A stretch of 42,457 nt of DNA from an uncultured Verrucomicrobiota bacterium (GCA_949293415.1 CASFDK010000012.1:1-42457); one strand, 5' to 3'; counted from the first letter of the stretch, positions 35,236 through 42,217 are shown. Program-made: numbers and translations. The notes: generated by a model from the letters alone, not told the origin.

Positions 35236-35269
35236 ATTATTGCCTTTCACTGTTTTCTATTTTTAAATA

Positions 35270-36448
35270 TTATTTTTCAATGTAGCGCGCCACTTCGCGG
35301 ACGATTACGATTTCCTCGTTCGCCACGACCGCGACGGCTTTGATTTTGGAGTCGGGGCACGAGAATACCCCCTCCGATTTTACGAGCGCGGAATTTTTCT
35401 CCGCGTCGATTTTCAAACCCAAGCCCGCGAGGGGTTCGAGTATTTTTGCCCTCAGCCACGGATTGTTTTCGGCTATTCCGCCGCTGAATCCGATTGCGTC
35501 AAGACCGCCCATTTGCGCCGTAAACTGCCCGATATACGAACGCGCCGAATACGCCAGAACGTCGATTGCGGTCTTCGCCGATTCGTTGCCCGATTCCGCC
35601 GCCGCGCGCACTTCGCGCATATCGTTGGAAACTCCGCTGATTCCGAGCAGACCGCCCTCTTTCGAAAGCTGGCGCACCGCATCTTCCACATTTATCTTGA
35701 GCGTTTCCATAGCGAACGGTATCGCCATCGCGTCCAAGTCGCCCACTCTGTTGTTCTGGGGCAGACCGCTTTGGGGGGTGAACCCCATGCTTGCGCCGAC
35801 CGCCGCGCCGTCGAAAATTCCGCACACCGAAGACGAACCGCCGAGGTGGCAGTTGACCATTCTAAAGTGCTTTTTCAGCGGCATTCTTCCGTTGTTGACG
35901 TAGAGCATTCTCGCGCTTTCGGCGGCTTCGGATTCGCCGCAAAGTTCCGCGACCCTTTCCGCCGCGAACTTGTGGCTTGCGCCGTGGAAACCGTATCTGC
36001 GGATTCCGATTTCGTACCATTTTTGCGGAACGGCGTAGCGTTTCCACGCCTCGTCCGCCCACTGGTAGAATGATGTTTCGAAGAGCGCGACTTTTCTCGC
36101 CGATGGCAGCACCCTGCCGAATGCGCGTATTGCCGCCGCGTACGGCGGGTTGTGCGCGGGGGCTACGTATGCCATCGCCTCGAGCGCGTCGACGACCTTT
36201 TCGTCCGCCTCGCGGAGTCCCGAAACATTGCCGCCTACGACCGTTTTGAATGCGACCGCGTCGATTGACGATTTTGCGAACCCCTTCGACTCCAAATCGA
36301 CAAGCGATTGGGAGATAGCCGACTCGTAGTCGGAAACCCTTTCGATTCCGCCGCGGACAAGCTCAATGCACGCGCCCTTCGAATCGACTTGGAAGACGGT
36401 GTATTTGTAGCTTGTCGAACCTACGTTTGCTATGAGGATTCTTTTCAT
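35270..36448 (-). CDS. ackA: Divergent acetate/propionate kinase of the BMC operon
   Basis: This 392-residue ASKHA-fold enzyme has ILIANVGSTSYKYTVF and RRYGFHGASHK (His155). CHLGGSSSVCGI, MGFTPQSGLPQNNRVGDLD (Arg234) and GGIAENNPWLR also belong to the family. It would convert lactyl-, propionyl- or acetyl-phosphate to the acid and make ATP, the last step of the compartment pathway, probably outside the shell since no targeting helix is seen. By eye, residues essential in archaeal AckA are changed: Lys68 at Arg91, Glu124 at Asp148, Gly204 at Asn211. A distinct specificity is likely, so the symbol is family-level. It is flanked by BMC-H genes. Confidence 0.92.
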   Translation of the reverse strand: MKRILIANVGSTSYKYTVFQVDSKGACIELVRGGIERVSDYESAISQSLVDLESKGFAKSSIDAVAFKTVVGGNVSGLREADEKVVDALEAMAYVAPAHNPPYAAAIRAFGRVLPSARKVALFETSFYQWADEAWKRYAVPQKWYEIGIRRYGFHGASHKFAAERVAELCGESEAAESARMLYVNNGRMPLKKHFRMVNCHLGGSSSVCGIFDGAAVGASMGFTPQSGLPQNNRVGDLDAMAIPFAMETLKINVEDAVRQLSKEGGLLGISGVSNDMREVRAAAESGNESAKTAIDVLAYSARSYIGQFTAQMGGLDAIGFSGGIAENNPWLRAKILEPLAGLGLKIDAEKNSALVKSEGVFSCPDSKIKAVAVVANEEIVIVREVARYIEK

Positions 36449-36476
36449 ATCGGGCGCAAAAAAGCGTTTCGGGCGA

Positions 36477-36752
36477 TTAGAACGAGAAGCAGCCGAGCTT
36501 CGAGAGTTCGTCGTGCGGGCGCGCGATTACGTCGGCGGCGGTTACCTCGCCGATTCTGCCTGCGGCTTCAACCGCCGAGTCGAGTGCCGCCTTTGCCGAA
36601 GCTACGTCGCCCGTGAAGAATACCGCGACCAAGCCGCTGCCGACTTTTTTCCATCCCAGAAGTTCTACGTTCGCCGCCTTTACAGCCGCGTCGGCGGCCT
36701 GCATCGCCGCTACAAAACCCTTGGTTTCAACCATTGCAAGTGCCTGTTTCAT
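36477..36752 (-). CDS. BMC-H shell hexamer protein, second in operon order
   Basis: This 91-residue BMC-H protein carries KQALAMVETKGFVAAMQAAD, a canonical pore segment KVGSGLVAVFFTGD, and DVIARPHDELSKLG. The pore loop matches the small polar KIGSGL pore of PduA-type proteins. It ends GCFSF. It lies 31 bases after the first BMC-H gene and 28 before the kinase gene. It probably forms part of the bulk facets of the shell. Confidence 0.95.
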   Translation of the reverse strand: MKQALAMVETKGFVAAMQAADAAVKAANVELLGWKKVGSGLVAVFFTGDVASAKAALDSAVEAAGRIGEVTAADVIARPHDELSKLGCFSF

Positions 36753-36783
36753 ATAATAAAGTCTTTCCGTTCGGTTGTTCGTA

Positions 36784-37053
36784 TTAAAGCCCCATCTTTT
36801 CGAGGAGAGTCGGATGCGGGCTTGCGATGATGTTCGAGCCTACGAGTTCGCCGACAGCCTGCGCCGCCTGCTTGCCCGCTTCCACCGCCGCCTTTACGCT
36901 GCCTACATCGCCGCGCACGATTGCCGTGACGTAGCCGCCGCCGATCTGAACCTGTTTTACAAGTTCTACGTTAGCCGCTTTGACCATTGCGTCGGCGGCT
37001 TCCACGCAACCCGTAAAGCCGCGCGTTTCTATCATTCCCAATGACTGACTCAT
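36784..37053 (-). CDS. BMC-H shell hexamer protein, first in operon order
   Basis: This 89-residue BMC-H protein carries SQSLGMIETRGFTGCVEAAD, VRGDVGSVKAAVEAG and NIIASPHPTLLEKMGL. The pore segment is QIGGGYVTAI, placing an aromatic residue where PduA has Leu. AAAGG lies 8 bases before the ATG, so translation is probably strong, as expected for the major shell protein. It lies 44 bases after the PduL stop. Confidence 0.95.
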   Translation of the reverse strand: MSQSLGMIETRGFTGCVEAADAMVKAANVELVKQVQIGGGYVTAIVRGDVGSVKAAVEAGKQAAQAVGELVGSNIIASPHPTLLEKMGL

Positions 37054-37097
37054 ATTTTACCTTTCGTGGTTAATTTGTGTTTTCTGTAGATTGAAAT

Positions 37098-37772
37098 TTA
37101 TTTGACCAGTTCGCAGAGCGAGTACTGGCTGAGGTCGCACGCGTTGCCCTCGTCGGTGTCGATGTGGACTTCCAACTTGAGCGCGGGGTCTACCCTGCAA
37201 AGAAGATTTTCGAATATCGTCGAATTTTCGCCGTAGACTAGAAGCTTCATTTTATCCCTGTCTTTTACGCCGTAGAATTCCGCGTCGGCGGGGCTCATAT
37301 GCACGTGTCTTGCCGCGCGGATTACCCCGTACGACATTTCGTAGAAGCCCGCAGGCCCCATCAGCATACAGCCGGGAGTTCCCTTGAGGTCGCCGCTATT
37401 GCGTAGCGGGACATCGAAGCCGAGCGCGCGGGCGTCGGTGAGCGCAAGCTCTACCTGACACTCCTTACGGCAGGGACCGAGTATTCGGAGGTTAGAAATC
37501 ACCCTGCTGCGCGGGCCGATGAGCGTTACAAATTCCTTTGCCGCAAACTGCCCCTCTTGGTAAAGCCACTTGTGGACGTTGAGCTTGTAGCCCCTGCCGA
37601 ACAACGCCTCGACAGCCTCCTGCGTAAGGTGCACGTGCCTTGCGCTGACGTTTACCACCAACGGGTTCGGACCCACTGCGGGTTGGGGAACGGGAAGGTT
37701 CATTTCCCTGTATACCGTCTCGCGCACCAGCTGTTCTATCTGCGCCCTCGGAGTTTTGCCGTCAAGTTTCAT
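37098..37772 (-). CDS. pduL: PduL-type phosphotransacylase
   Basis: PduL transfers an acyl group from CoA to phosphate and so regenerates CoA inside the shell. The 224-residue protein has two PTAC beta-barrel domains. The first holds NVSARHVHLT (His46, His48 zinc ligands) and the second RAARHVHMS (His156, His158). EVHIDTDEGNAC (His203) also fits the family. The N-terminus RAQIEQLVRETVYREM (9-24) is an amphipathic encapsulation-type helix, followed by a Pro-rich linker. In this locus the substrate would be lactyl-CoA. It is the first gene of the operon, with AAAGG before the ATG. Confidence 0.95.
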   Translation of the reverse strand: MKLDGKTPRAQIEQLVRETVYREMNLPVPQPAVGPNPLVVNVSARHVHLTQEAVEALFGRGYKLNVHKWLYQEGQFAAKEFVTLIGPRSRVISNLRILGPCRKECQVELALTDARALGFDVPLRNSGDLKGTPGCMLMGPAGFYEMSYGVIRAARHVHMSPADAEFYGVKDRDKMKLLVYGENSTIFENLLCRVDPALKLEVHIDTDEGNACDLSQYSLCELVK

Positions 37773-38063
37773 ATAAAGCCTTTATTTGAAAAACCGCAAT
37801 CAACAAACAACACTTTCAAACGGATTTCAAGAAAATTATTAAAGAAATCCCAAAAATACGCAAAAAACCAAAGACAATAGACAACAACTTGATTTACAAT
37901 ATATTAAACGATACCAAAACGGGAACATTTGTATATCCGCCCAAAATTTTTCTGGAAAAATGTATGTTTTTGCGGTTTCGCCGCAAAAATCTTACAATCC
38001 GCCCACCCCCTCTTCCGCCGCGGGGAAAAATCGGCTTGCAAAAATCGCTTTCCCGCGCCACTA
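37773..38063. promoter_or_regulatory. AT-rich divergent control region of the BMC operon and its AraC-type regulator
   Basis: This 291-base spacer separates pduL (minus) from the AraC-type gene (plus) and should hold both promoters. It is distinctly AT-rich. Two clear inverted repeats stand close together: a 16-base perfect palindrome ATTTTTCTGGAAAAAT at 37946-37961, and a hairpin TTTTTGCGG/CCGCAAAAA with a 5-base loop at 37967-37989. They could be an operator and a leader structure of the regulator mRNA. No single -35/-10 pair stands out enough to call. AraC-family sites are usually direct repeats, so the palindrome may bind another protein. Confidence 0.6.
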
Positions 38064-39017
38064 ATGACCGACCGTATGGACGGATATTTGTGGCACTTCA
38101 CCAACGACGAAAAAACGCAATTCTGGAGCGTCGGGACTTCGCAATGTTATTTTTCGTACGAGTGCAAGAACGAGTTTATGCCACCCCGACTAATCAACAA
38201 TACGGGCGCAAACATCACCCTGCCCGAAAAACTGCCCAACGACATTTTCGCGCACCACTCGATACTCGCCTCGGGGATCATCGACGCCCGCGCAAACTAC
38301 TACCATAGCCGCCCGAAATACCCATACCACATTATGCTGCTCATTCTCGACGGCACGCTCCTGTACAGAACCGAATCCGGAAAAGGTGGCGCGGACAAAG
38401 GCACAATCATCACGATTCCCGCAGGCTCGGTTTTCGAAGAGTCGGTACGCAAAAAGTGCCGCGTGCTCTGGCTGCACCTGCGCCCGTCGCCCGAATGGAA
38501 CGGCGCATTCGGCAAGAAAATCGGATTTTCGCAATCGCGCAACATCGCCGACATCGAAGCGGTGATGGACATCATGAGGCGCGAAATCTACGCCGAAAAA
38601 CGCTCCATTCTATTTCTGAACAACATTGTGGCGGTGTTCGCCGAGCTGGTCAAACGCGAATTTTTTGAAACGGGCAGCGACAGGCTCGAAACATGTCTCG
38701 AAAAAACGGCGATGGAAATCTGCGGCAATCCGCAGGAAAACTGGCGCAGAAGCACCGTCGCAAAAGCCCTGAACGTCGGCGAATGGGACATCGACAACCA
38801 CTTCAAAAAACGCCACTCGAAAACATTCGCAAAATTCGTACTGTCTGCGCGGATGGAAAAGGCGGCAAAACTCCTCGCCGAAAATTCGCTGACAAATACC
38901 GAAATAGCAAAACTCACGGGCTACGCAGACAGGTCATCGCTCTCTAAAGCATTCAAAAAATACTACGGCAAAAGCCTTAAAAACTATCCCGACATACTCG
39001 CGGGAAAGGCGGAATAA
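38064..39017 (+). CDS. AraC-family transcriptional regulator, probable regulator of the BMC operon
   Basis: This 317-residue regulator has an N-terminal cupin-like sensing region (about 1-190), with the RANYYHSRPKYPYHIMLLIL and ITIPAGSVFEE patterns of an AraC ligand pocket. The C-terminal double helix-turn-helix includes LTNTEIAKLTGYADRSSLS and AFKKYYGKSLKNYP, a strong AraC signature. It likely senses a sugar such as fucose or rhamnose, or an intermediate, and activates the divergent operon. That is inferred from position. The ATG at 38064 is preferred because upstream in-frame codons include the AT-rich control region and do not resemble the family. An ATG at 38076 is possible. PVM loci studied so far usually carry a DeoR-type regulator instead. 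Confidence 0.88.
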   Translation: MTDRMDGYLWHFTNDEKTQFWSVGTSQCYFSYECKNEFMPPRLINNTGANITLPEKLPNDIFAHHSILASGIIDARANYYHSRPKYPYHIMLLILDGTLLYRTESGKGGADKGTIITIPAGSVFEESVRKKCRVLWLHLRPSPEWNGAFGKKIGFSQSRNIADIEAVMDIMRREIYAEKRSILFLNNIVAVFAELVKREFFETGSDRLETCLEKTAMEICGNPQENWRRSTVAKALNVGEWDIDNHFKKRHSKTFAKFVLSARMEKAAKLLAENSLTNTEIAKLTGYADRSSLSKAFKKYYGKSLKNYPDILAGKAE

Positions 39018-39201
39018 AACCGCAGACTCCATCCGTTTTTCGCGCCGATTCGGCACACAAGCCGCACAGTTAGTGTCGTGTCCAAAAAACGAAAACCGAG
39101 TCCGTTATTAAGCTTTACCGTAATTCCTTTTGTTGATAGAATGACGAAGAAGGGGTTCGTTGACCGACCTCCCATCCCAAATACCATAAAAGGAAACTGC
39201 T

Positions 39202-40305
39202 ATGAAAACAAAATCAATCTTTATACTCGCAGCGGCGACATTGGCGGGCGCGTCAATAACACAGGCACAGTCTATATACGAAATGTTCGGCTCAAGTTCG
39301 GCGGAAAACGCCTACAACTGGAGTTCGACCGAACAATACCAACCGTGGGCGGGCTCGACCGCGCCGTCCGACCAGTCCGACTACATCCGCTTCAACGGCG
39401 TAATGGGCGACGGTTTGGCGGACAGCTACGTTAATTTCGACGTAGCCGGAGCGTCGTTCGACTACCTAATGGTCGGTAGCAACGCCGCATCCGACGGGCT
39501 TAAGGGCGACCACTACATAAACTTCACCAGCACGGGCGGAAGTATGTTCCATTTCAAAAATTTCACAAACAAGGGGCATTCTTCGACAATAGCCTTCACC
39601 GCCTCGAACGGCGGCGGAAATGTCGTCATTTACGACAACATCTACCTGAAACTCGGTTCGACAACAACCCCGAGTGGCACGACAAAAACGGGCACGACAC
39701 TGAAAATCGGCAAGGGCGTGGAACTGAACTTCAAAAGCGTAACCGCACTCTATACGTCGGACTCCGCCCTCGAGGGACAGCTCGTCGTTGATGGCAAATT
39801 CACGACACAAACCGACCTCAATATGTGTTCGGCGAAATCGACTACAAAAAGCGCGATACTCGTCGAAAAAGGCGGAGAAACATACATCGGCGGAGTGCTG
39901 AGAATGTTTGAAGGCGACACCAAAATCACCGTCAACGGGAAACTCGTCGCCAGCGGGCTCGTCGTAAAACCTGCAACGACAAAGACGACATTCATCCTCG
40001 GCGACGAAGGCGTGATAGACTTCGGCGACGCAAACTCCGCGGACAACATCGCAAACGGCAAAATGGTGTATATCGAAAACTTTAGGGAAAACGCGGTTAA
40101 AATGGGAACGACAAGCGAAAGCGAATACCAAAAATTGAAAACCCTGATTGAATCGAGTTTCTTTATGAAATCGGACGGAGACTGGAAAAACGGGCTTTCG
40201 CTGACAAGCGACGGCTACCTGACGGCAGTCCCCGAACCCGCGACCTACGCGGCGGCGGCGGCGACAATGGCACTCGCACTGGCAATATACCGCCGAAGAA
40301 AATAA
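39202..40305 (+). CDS. PEP-CTERM-anchored exported protein
   Basis: This 367-residue protein has a Sec signal peptide (MKTKSIFILAAATLAGASIT, cleavage after the QAQ segment near residue 23). The mature part has short repeated beta-strand patterns with Gly, Asn and Thr (for example LVVDGKFTTQTDLN and ITVNGKLVASGLV), suggesting a beta-helix. The tail is AVPEPATYA, a hydrophobic helix, then YRRRK, a PEP-CTERM sorting signal. The protein resembles the one at 2580-4361 in layout. AAAGGAAA lies before the ATG. It follows the regulator by 184 bases in which no terminator is seen, and ends at a strong terminator. Function beyond surface display is unknown. Confidence 0.87.
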   Translation: MKTKSIFILAAATLAGASITQAQSIYEMFGSSSAENAYNWSSTEQYQPWAGSTAPSDQSDYIRFNGVMGDGLADSYVNFDVAGASFDYLMVGSNAASDGLKGDHYINFTSTGGSMFHFKNFTNKGHSSTIAFTASNGGGNVVIYDNIYLKLGSTTTPSGTTKTGTTLKIGKGVELNFKSVTALYTSDSALEGQLVVDGKFTTQTDLNMCSAKSTTKSAILVEKGGETYIGGVLRMFEGDTKITVNGKLVASGLVVKPATTKTTFILGDEGVIDFGDANSADNIANGKMVYIENFRENAVKMGTTSESEYQKLKTLIESSFFMKSDGDWKNGLSLTSDGYLTAVPEPATYAAAAATMALALAIYRRRK

Positions 40306-40327
40306 TCTTGCAGAAAACCCATAACAC

Positions 40328-40357
40328 AAAGAGACCGCAATGCGTTCTCTTTTTTTT
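40328..40357 (+). terminator. Intrinsic terminator of the second PEP-CTERM gene
   Basis: The stem AAAGAGA/TCTCTTT has an inner CGC/GCG pair and is followed by five further T. It begins 23 bases after the stop at 40305. The ATG of the next plus-strand ORF lies in its loop. Confidence 0.85.
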
Positions 40358-40786
40358 GCGCCCCAAACGCCCGAAAAGTATGACACACAGCATTATGAGG
40401 TTGCCCTTGACGCCGTGCGGGAGGTACTCAAGAAGCACGGCTTTGACGAAGAGGTTGTGGATAGCCGCCGCCCCGACCAGATTGTACAGGCGGTTTACGA
40501 AAACTGTTTGGGAATTGAATATCAGACCGCTTTCGAGCGGAAAATAAACGTGGAGTTCGGCAAGGCGAAAAGAAACGGGCAGCCGAGTGCCGCGCTGATG
40601 CTTGCAGCCCACGAAATTATGCACGCCGTTGACGACATCCGCACCGACGGTTCGAGGCTCGGCAAGTACAGCGGCGGAACGCTTAGAGACGGTCGTGCTT
40701 CCGAACCCCAAACGGAATGCAAACAAAAAAGGCGATCGTTATTGACCGCCTTTTTTTATTGTCGGAATTATTCGCCTGAGTCGTAG
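40340..40786 (+). CDS. Doubtful ORF or gene remnant with an HEIMH motif
   Basis: A 148-codon ORF. Its middle part (about residues 12-110) looks protein-like, with DAVREVLKKHGFDEEVVDSR, RRPDQIVQAVYENCLGIEY and AAHEIMHAVDDIRTDG, which includes an HExxH pattern as in zinc metallopeptidases. Both ends are wrong for an intact gene. The ATG sits in the loop of the preceding terminator. The last 35 codons run through the next terminator and into the 3' end of the opposite-strand RRM gene. It is therefore probably a decayed or frameshifted fragment, or has an unrecognised internal start. No family is recognised. Confidence 0.35.
   Translation: MRSLFFAPQTPEKYDTQHYEVALDAVREVLKKHGFDEEVVDSRRPDQIVQAVYENCLGIEYQTAFERKINVEFGKAKRNGQPSAALMLAAHEIMHAVDDIRTDGSRLGKYSGGTLRDGRASEPQTECKQKRRSLLTAFFYCRNYSPES
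40725..40757. terminator. Bidirectional intrinsic terminator
   Basis: A 10-bp stem AAAAAAGGCG/CGCCTTTTTT with a 12-base loop; T runs follow on both strands. On the minus strand it ends the RRM protein gene (stop at 40768). Confidence 0.85.
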
Positions 40787-41382
40787 TCTTCTCTGGAGGG
40801 GCGACGGTAGTCGTCGCGTTGGCGGTAGTCGTCGTCGTCGAATCTTTTATTGAAGCCGCCGTTTCTCGGACGGAAGCCGTCCTGTCTCGGTCTAAAACCG
40901 CTTTGTCTTGGACGAAAGCCTTCCTGCCTCGGGCGGAAACCTTCCCTGCGGAAGTTTTGGCGTTGTTCGAAGTTATCGCCGTTTTCCGCGTTTTGTCCGC
41001 CGTTTTCGTCGTCGCTCCCGCGGAATCGCGGACGGAACGGGCGTTGCGGACGGTCGCCGTACTGTCGGAAGCCGCCGCCGTCGGAAAATCTTCTGCCGCC
41101 CTGTCGTTGGAATCCTCCGCCGAAGCCGTTGAATCTTTCGCTCCTCTCCCTGCTTCTGTCGACTTTCATCGGTCTGCCGCCCAAATCCGCGCCGTTGAGC
41201 GTTTCGACGGCTTTTTCCGCCTGCGCTTGGTCGTCCATCGAAACGAACGCTATTCCGCGGAATCTGCCCGAGAACTTGTCCATCAGCATTTTTACATTCG
41301 AAACTGCACCGATTTCGGCGAATTTGTCTCTTATTTCCTGTTCGGTAATATCGAAAGGCAGATTGCCTACGAAGATTTCCAT
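40768..41382 (-). CDS. RRM-type RNA-binding protein with Arg-rich repeat tail
   Basis: This 204-residue protein has one RNA recognition motif at residues 1-78: RNP2 is IFVGNLPF, RNP1 is RGIAFVSM. Bacterial proteins of this kind bind RNA as chaperones, often in cold or stress. Typical ones are 80-130 residues. This one carries a tail of over 120 residues of low complexity, rich in Arg, Gly, Phe, Gln and Asp, with four tandem GFRPR(Q/N) units. Such tails bind RNA non-specifically and can promote condensates; that role here is inference. AGGA lies 7 bases before the ATG. It is a single-gene unit with its own terminator. Confidence 0.92.
   Translation of the reverse strand: MEIFVGNLPFDITEQEIRDKFAEIGAVSNVKMLMDKFSGRFRGIAFVSMDDQAQAEKAVETLNGADLGGRPMKVDRSRERSERFNGFGGGFQRQGGRRFSDGGGFRQYGDRPQRPFRPRFRGSDDENGGQNAENGDNFEQRQNFRREGFRPRQEGFRPRQSGFRPRQDGFRPRNGGFNKRFDDDDYRQRDDYRRPSREDYDSGE
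40861..40941 (-). repeat. Tandem 21-base repeats encoding GFRPRQ units
   Basis: Four tandem units encode GFRPRQE, GFRPRQS, GFRPRQD and GFRPRN (residues 148-174 of the RRM protein). The unit length is seven codons. Synonymous differences between units show that they are not brand-new copies. Confidence 0.85.
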
Positions 41383-41689
41383 TATATATCCTGTTTTTTA
41401 TTTTTCCGTTGATGTATGCGTTCTTTTGCGCTGTACATCTAAATTTATTTCCGCTTTTAAGTTCTACGGGAGTCTGTCCGATTCAAAATGTTTCGAATAT
41501 AATCGCAAAAAACTGCAAATTCTTTAGCGGGAAAGTTTGAGCGTCGGTTTTAAGGCGGCGCGCATTTCGGGAATTTTTTATCCGCGCCCGATTTTGCGGA
41601 CACAAAAATTCCCCTCGGAGAATATACTCCGACGGGAATCCGACATAAAAGCTGTACGCATTTACGCGATACTGGCGAATCGGAAAGAC
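41383..41689. other. 307-base spacer between rpmB and the RRM gene
   Basis: It holds the rpmB terminator (41604-41639) and the upstream region of the RRM gene, which is AT-rich for about 110 bases before the start and could be a long leader. No ORF with a good start site is seen, and no promoter is clear enough to call. Confidence 0.5.
41604..41639 (-). terminator. Intrinsic terminator of rpmB
   Basis: On the minus strand the stem ATTCCC(G)TCGGAG/CTCCGA(G)GGGAAT closes a 6-base loop and is followed by a short T run. It lies 50 bases after the rpmB stop. Confidence 0.85.
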
Positions 41690-41920
41690 CTACGCCTTTT
41701 CGACCAAACCCGCCTTGATTGCCTTTGCGCTGACCCACTGACGCTTTACTGCGCCGCTTGCCGTGCGTACGCGGATGCGTTGCACATTGGGTTTGAAAGT
41801 GCGCTTTGTCTGCTTTACGAGCTGCAAACCGATACCGCCGCTCTTTTTGCTCTGACCTTTATGGATGATGGAGCGACCCTTTACCGGACGCTTGCCTGTA
41901 ACTGAACATACTCTTGCCAT
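41690..41920 (-). CDS. rpmB: 50S ribosomal protein bL28
   Basis: This 76-residue ribosomal protein has MARVCSVTGKRPVKGRSI and SHxx-like basic segments, then RTFKPNVQRIRVRTASG, typical of bL28. The ATG at 41920 gives the normal length. An upstream in-frame ATG at 42001 would add a non-conserved 27-residue extension and is rejected. Cys5 is present without a matching zinc-ribbon set, as in many bL28 proteins. It is 120 bases downstream of the small basic protein gene and probably shares its transcript. Confidence 0.95.
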   Translation of the reverse strand: MARVCSVTGKRPVKGRSIIHKGQSKKSGGIGLQLVKQTKRTFKPNVQRIRVRTASGAVKRQWVSAKAIKAGLVEKA

Positions 41921-42040
41921 AGTGAAAAAATCTTCTAAATGTTTTATTTTGAAACCGGGCACGATAGCTTGGGAAAATCCCTTTGCAAGCATTTTTTTCA
42001 AAATGCCGCCGACGATACCCTCCCGAGCGGTTTCCGCGCC

Positions 42041-42217
42041 CTACTTAGCTTCCATTTGGGCGTTGGCGAGTTTTCTGGCAGCCTTGGCTGCGCTGGCGCG
42101 AACCTTGCGCTTGCGAGACGCCAAAAGTCTCTGTCTGCGCGCGTTGGGCTTTGCCCCTGCGCTTTTCTTACCTGCCTTGTGCTTGGCTTTCGATGTCCAT
42201 TGAATGAGTCCGCTCAT
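42041..42217 (-). CDS. Small, highly basic protein (58 residues)
   Basis: The ORF begins MSGLIQWTSKAKHKAGKKSA and continues with a dense Lys/Arg/Ala pattern (RRQRLLASRKRKVRASAAKA) to the end. About a third of the residues are Lys or Arg. The composition is that of a ribosomal or nucleic-acid-binding protein, and it lies upstream of rpmB on the same strand. It does not match bL32, bL33, bL34, bL36, bS20 or bS21 by eye. AAAGAAG lies before the ATG. It may be a lineage-specific ribosome or nucleoid-associated protein; this is inference. Confidence 0.7.
   Translation of the reverse strand: MSGLIQWTSKAKHKAGKKSAGAKPNARRQRLLASRKRKVRASAAKAARKLANAQMEAK

Noticed and set aside
37929..38063. N-terminal extension of the AraC-type regulator
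   Set aside because: The added 45 codons cover the AT-rich control region with its two inverted repeats and do not look like an AraC-family start.
40861..40941. Possible CRISPR-like or minisatellite array
   Set aside because: The 21-base periodicity is in frame with the RRM protein and encodes GFRPRQ units. There are no spacers and no cas genes.
41921..42001. 27-residue N-terminal extension of bL28
   Set aside because: The family starts at MARVCSVTGK; the extension would give an abnormal length.
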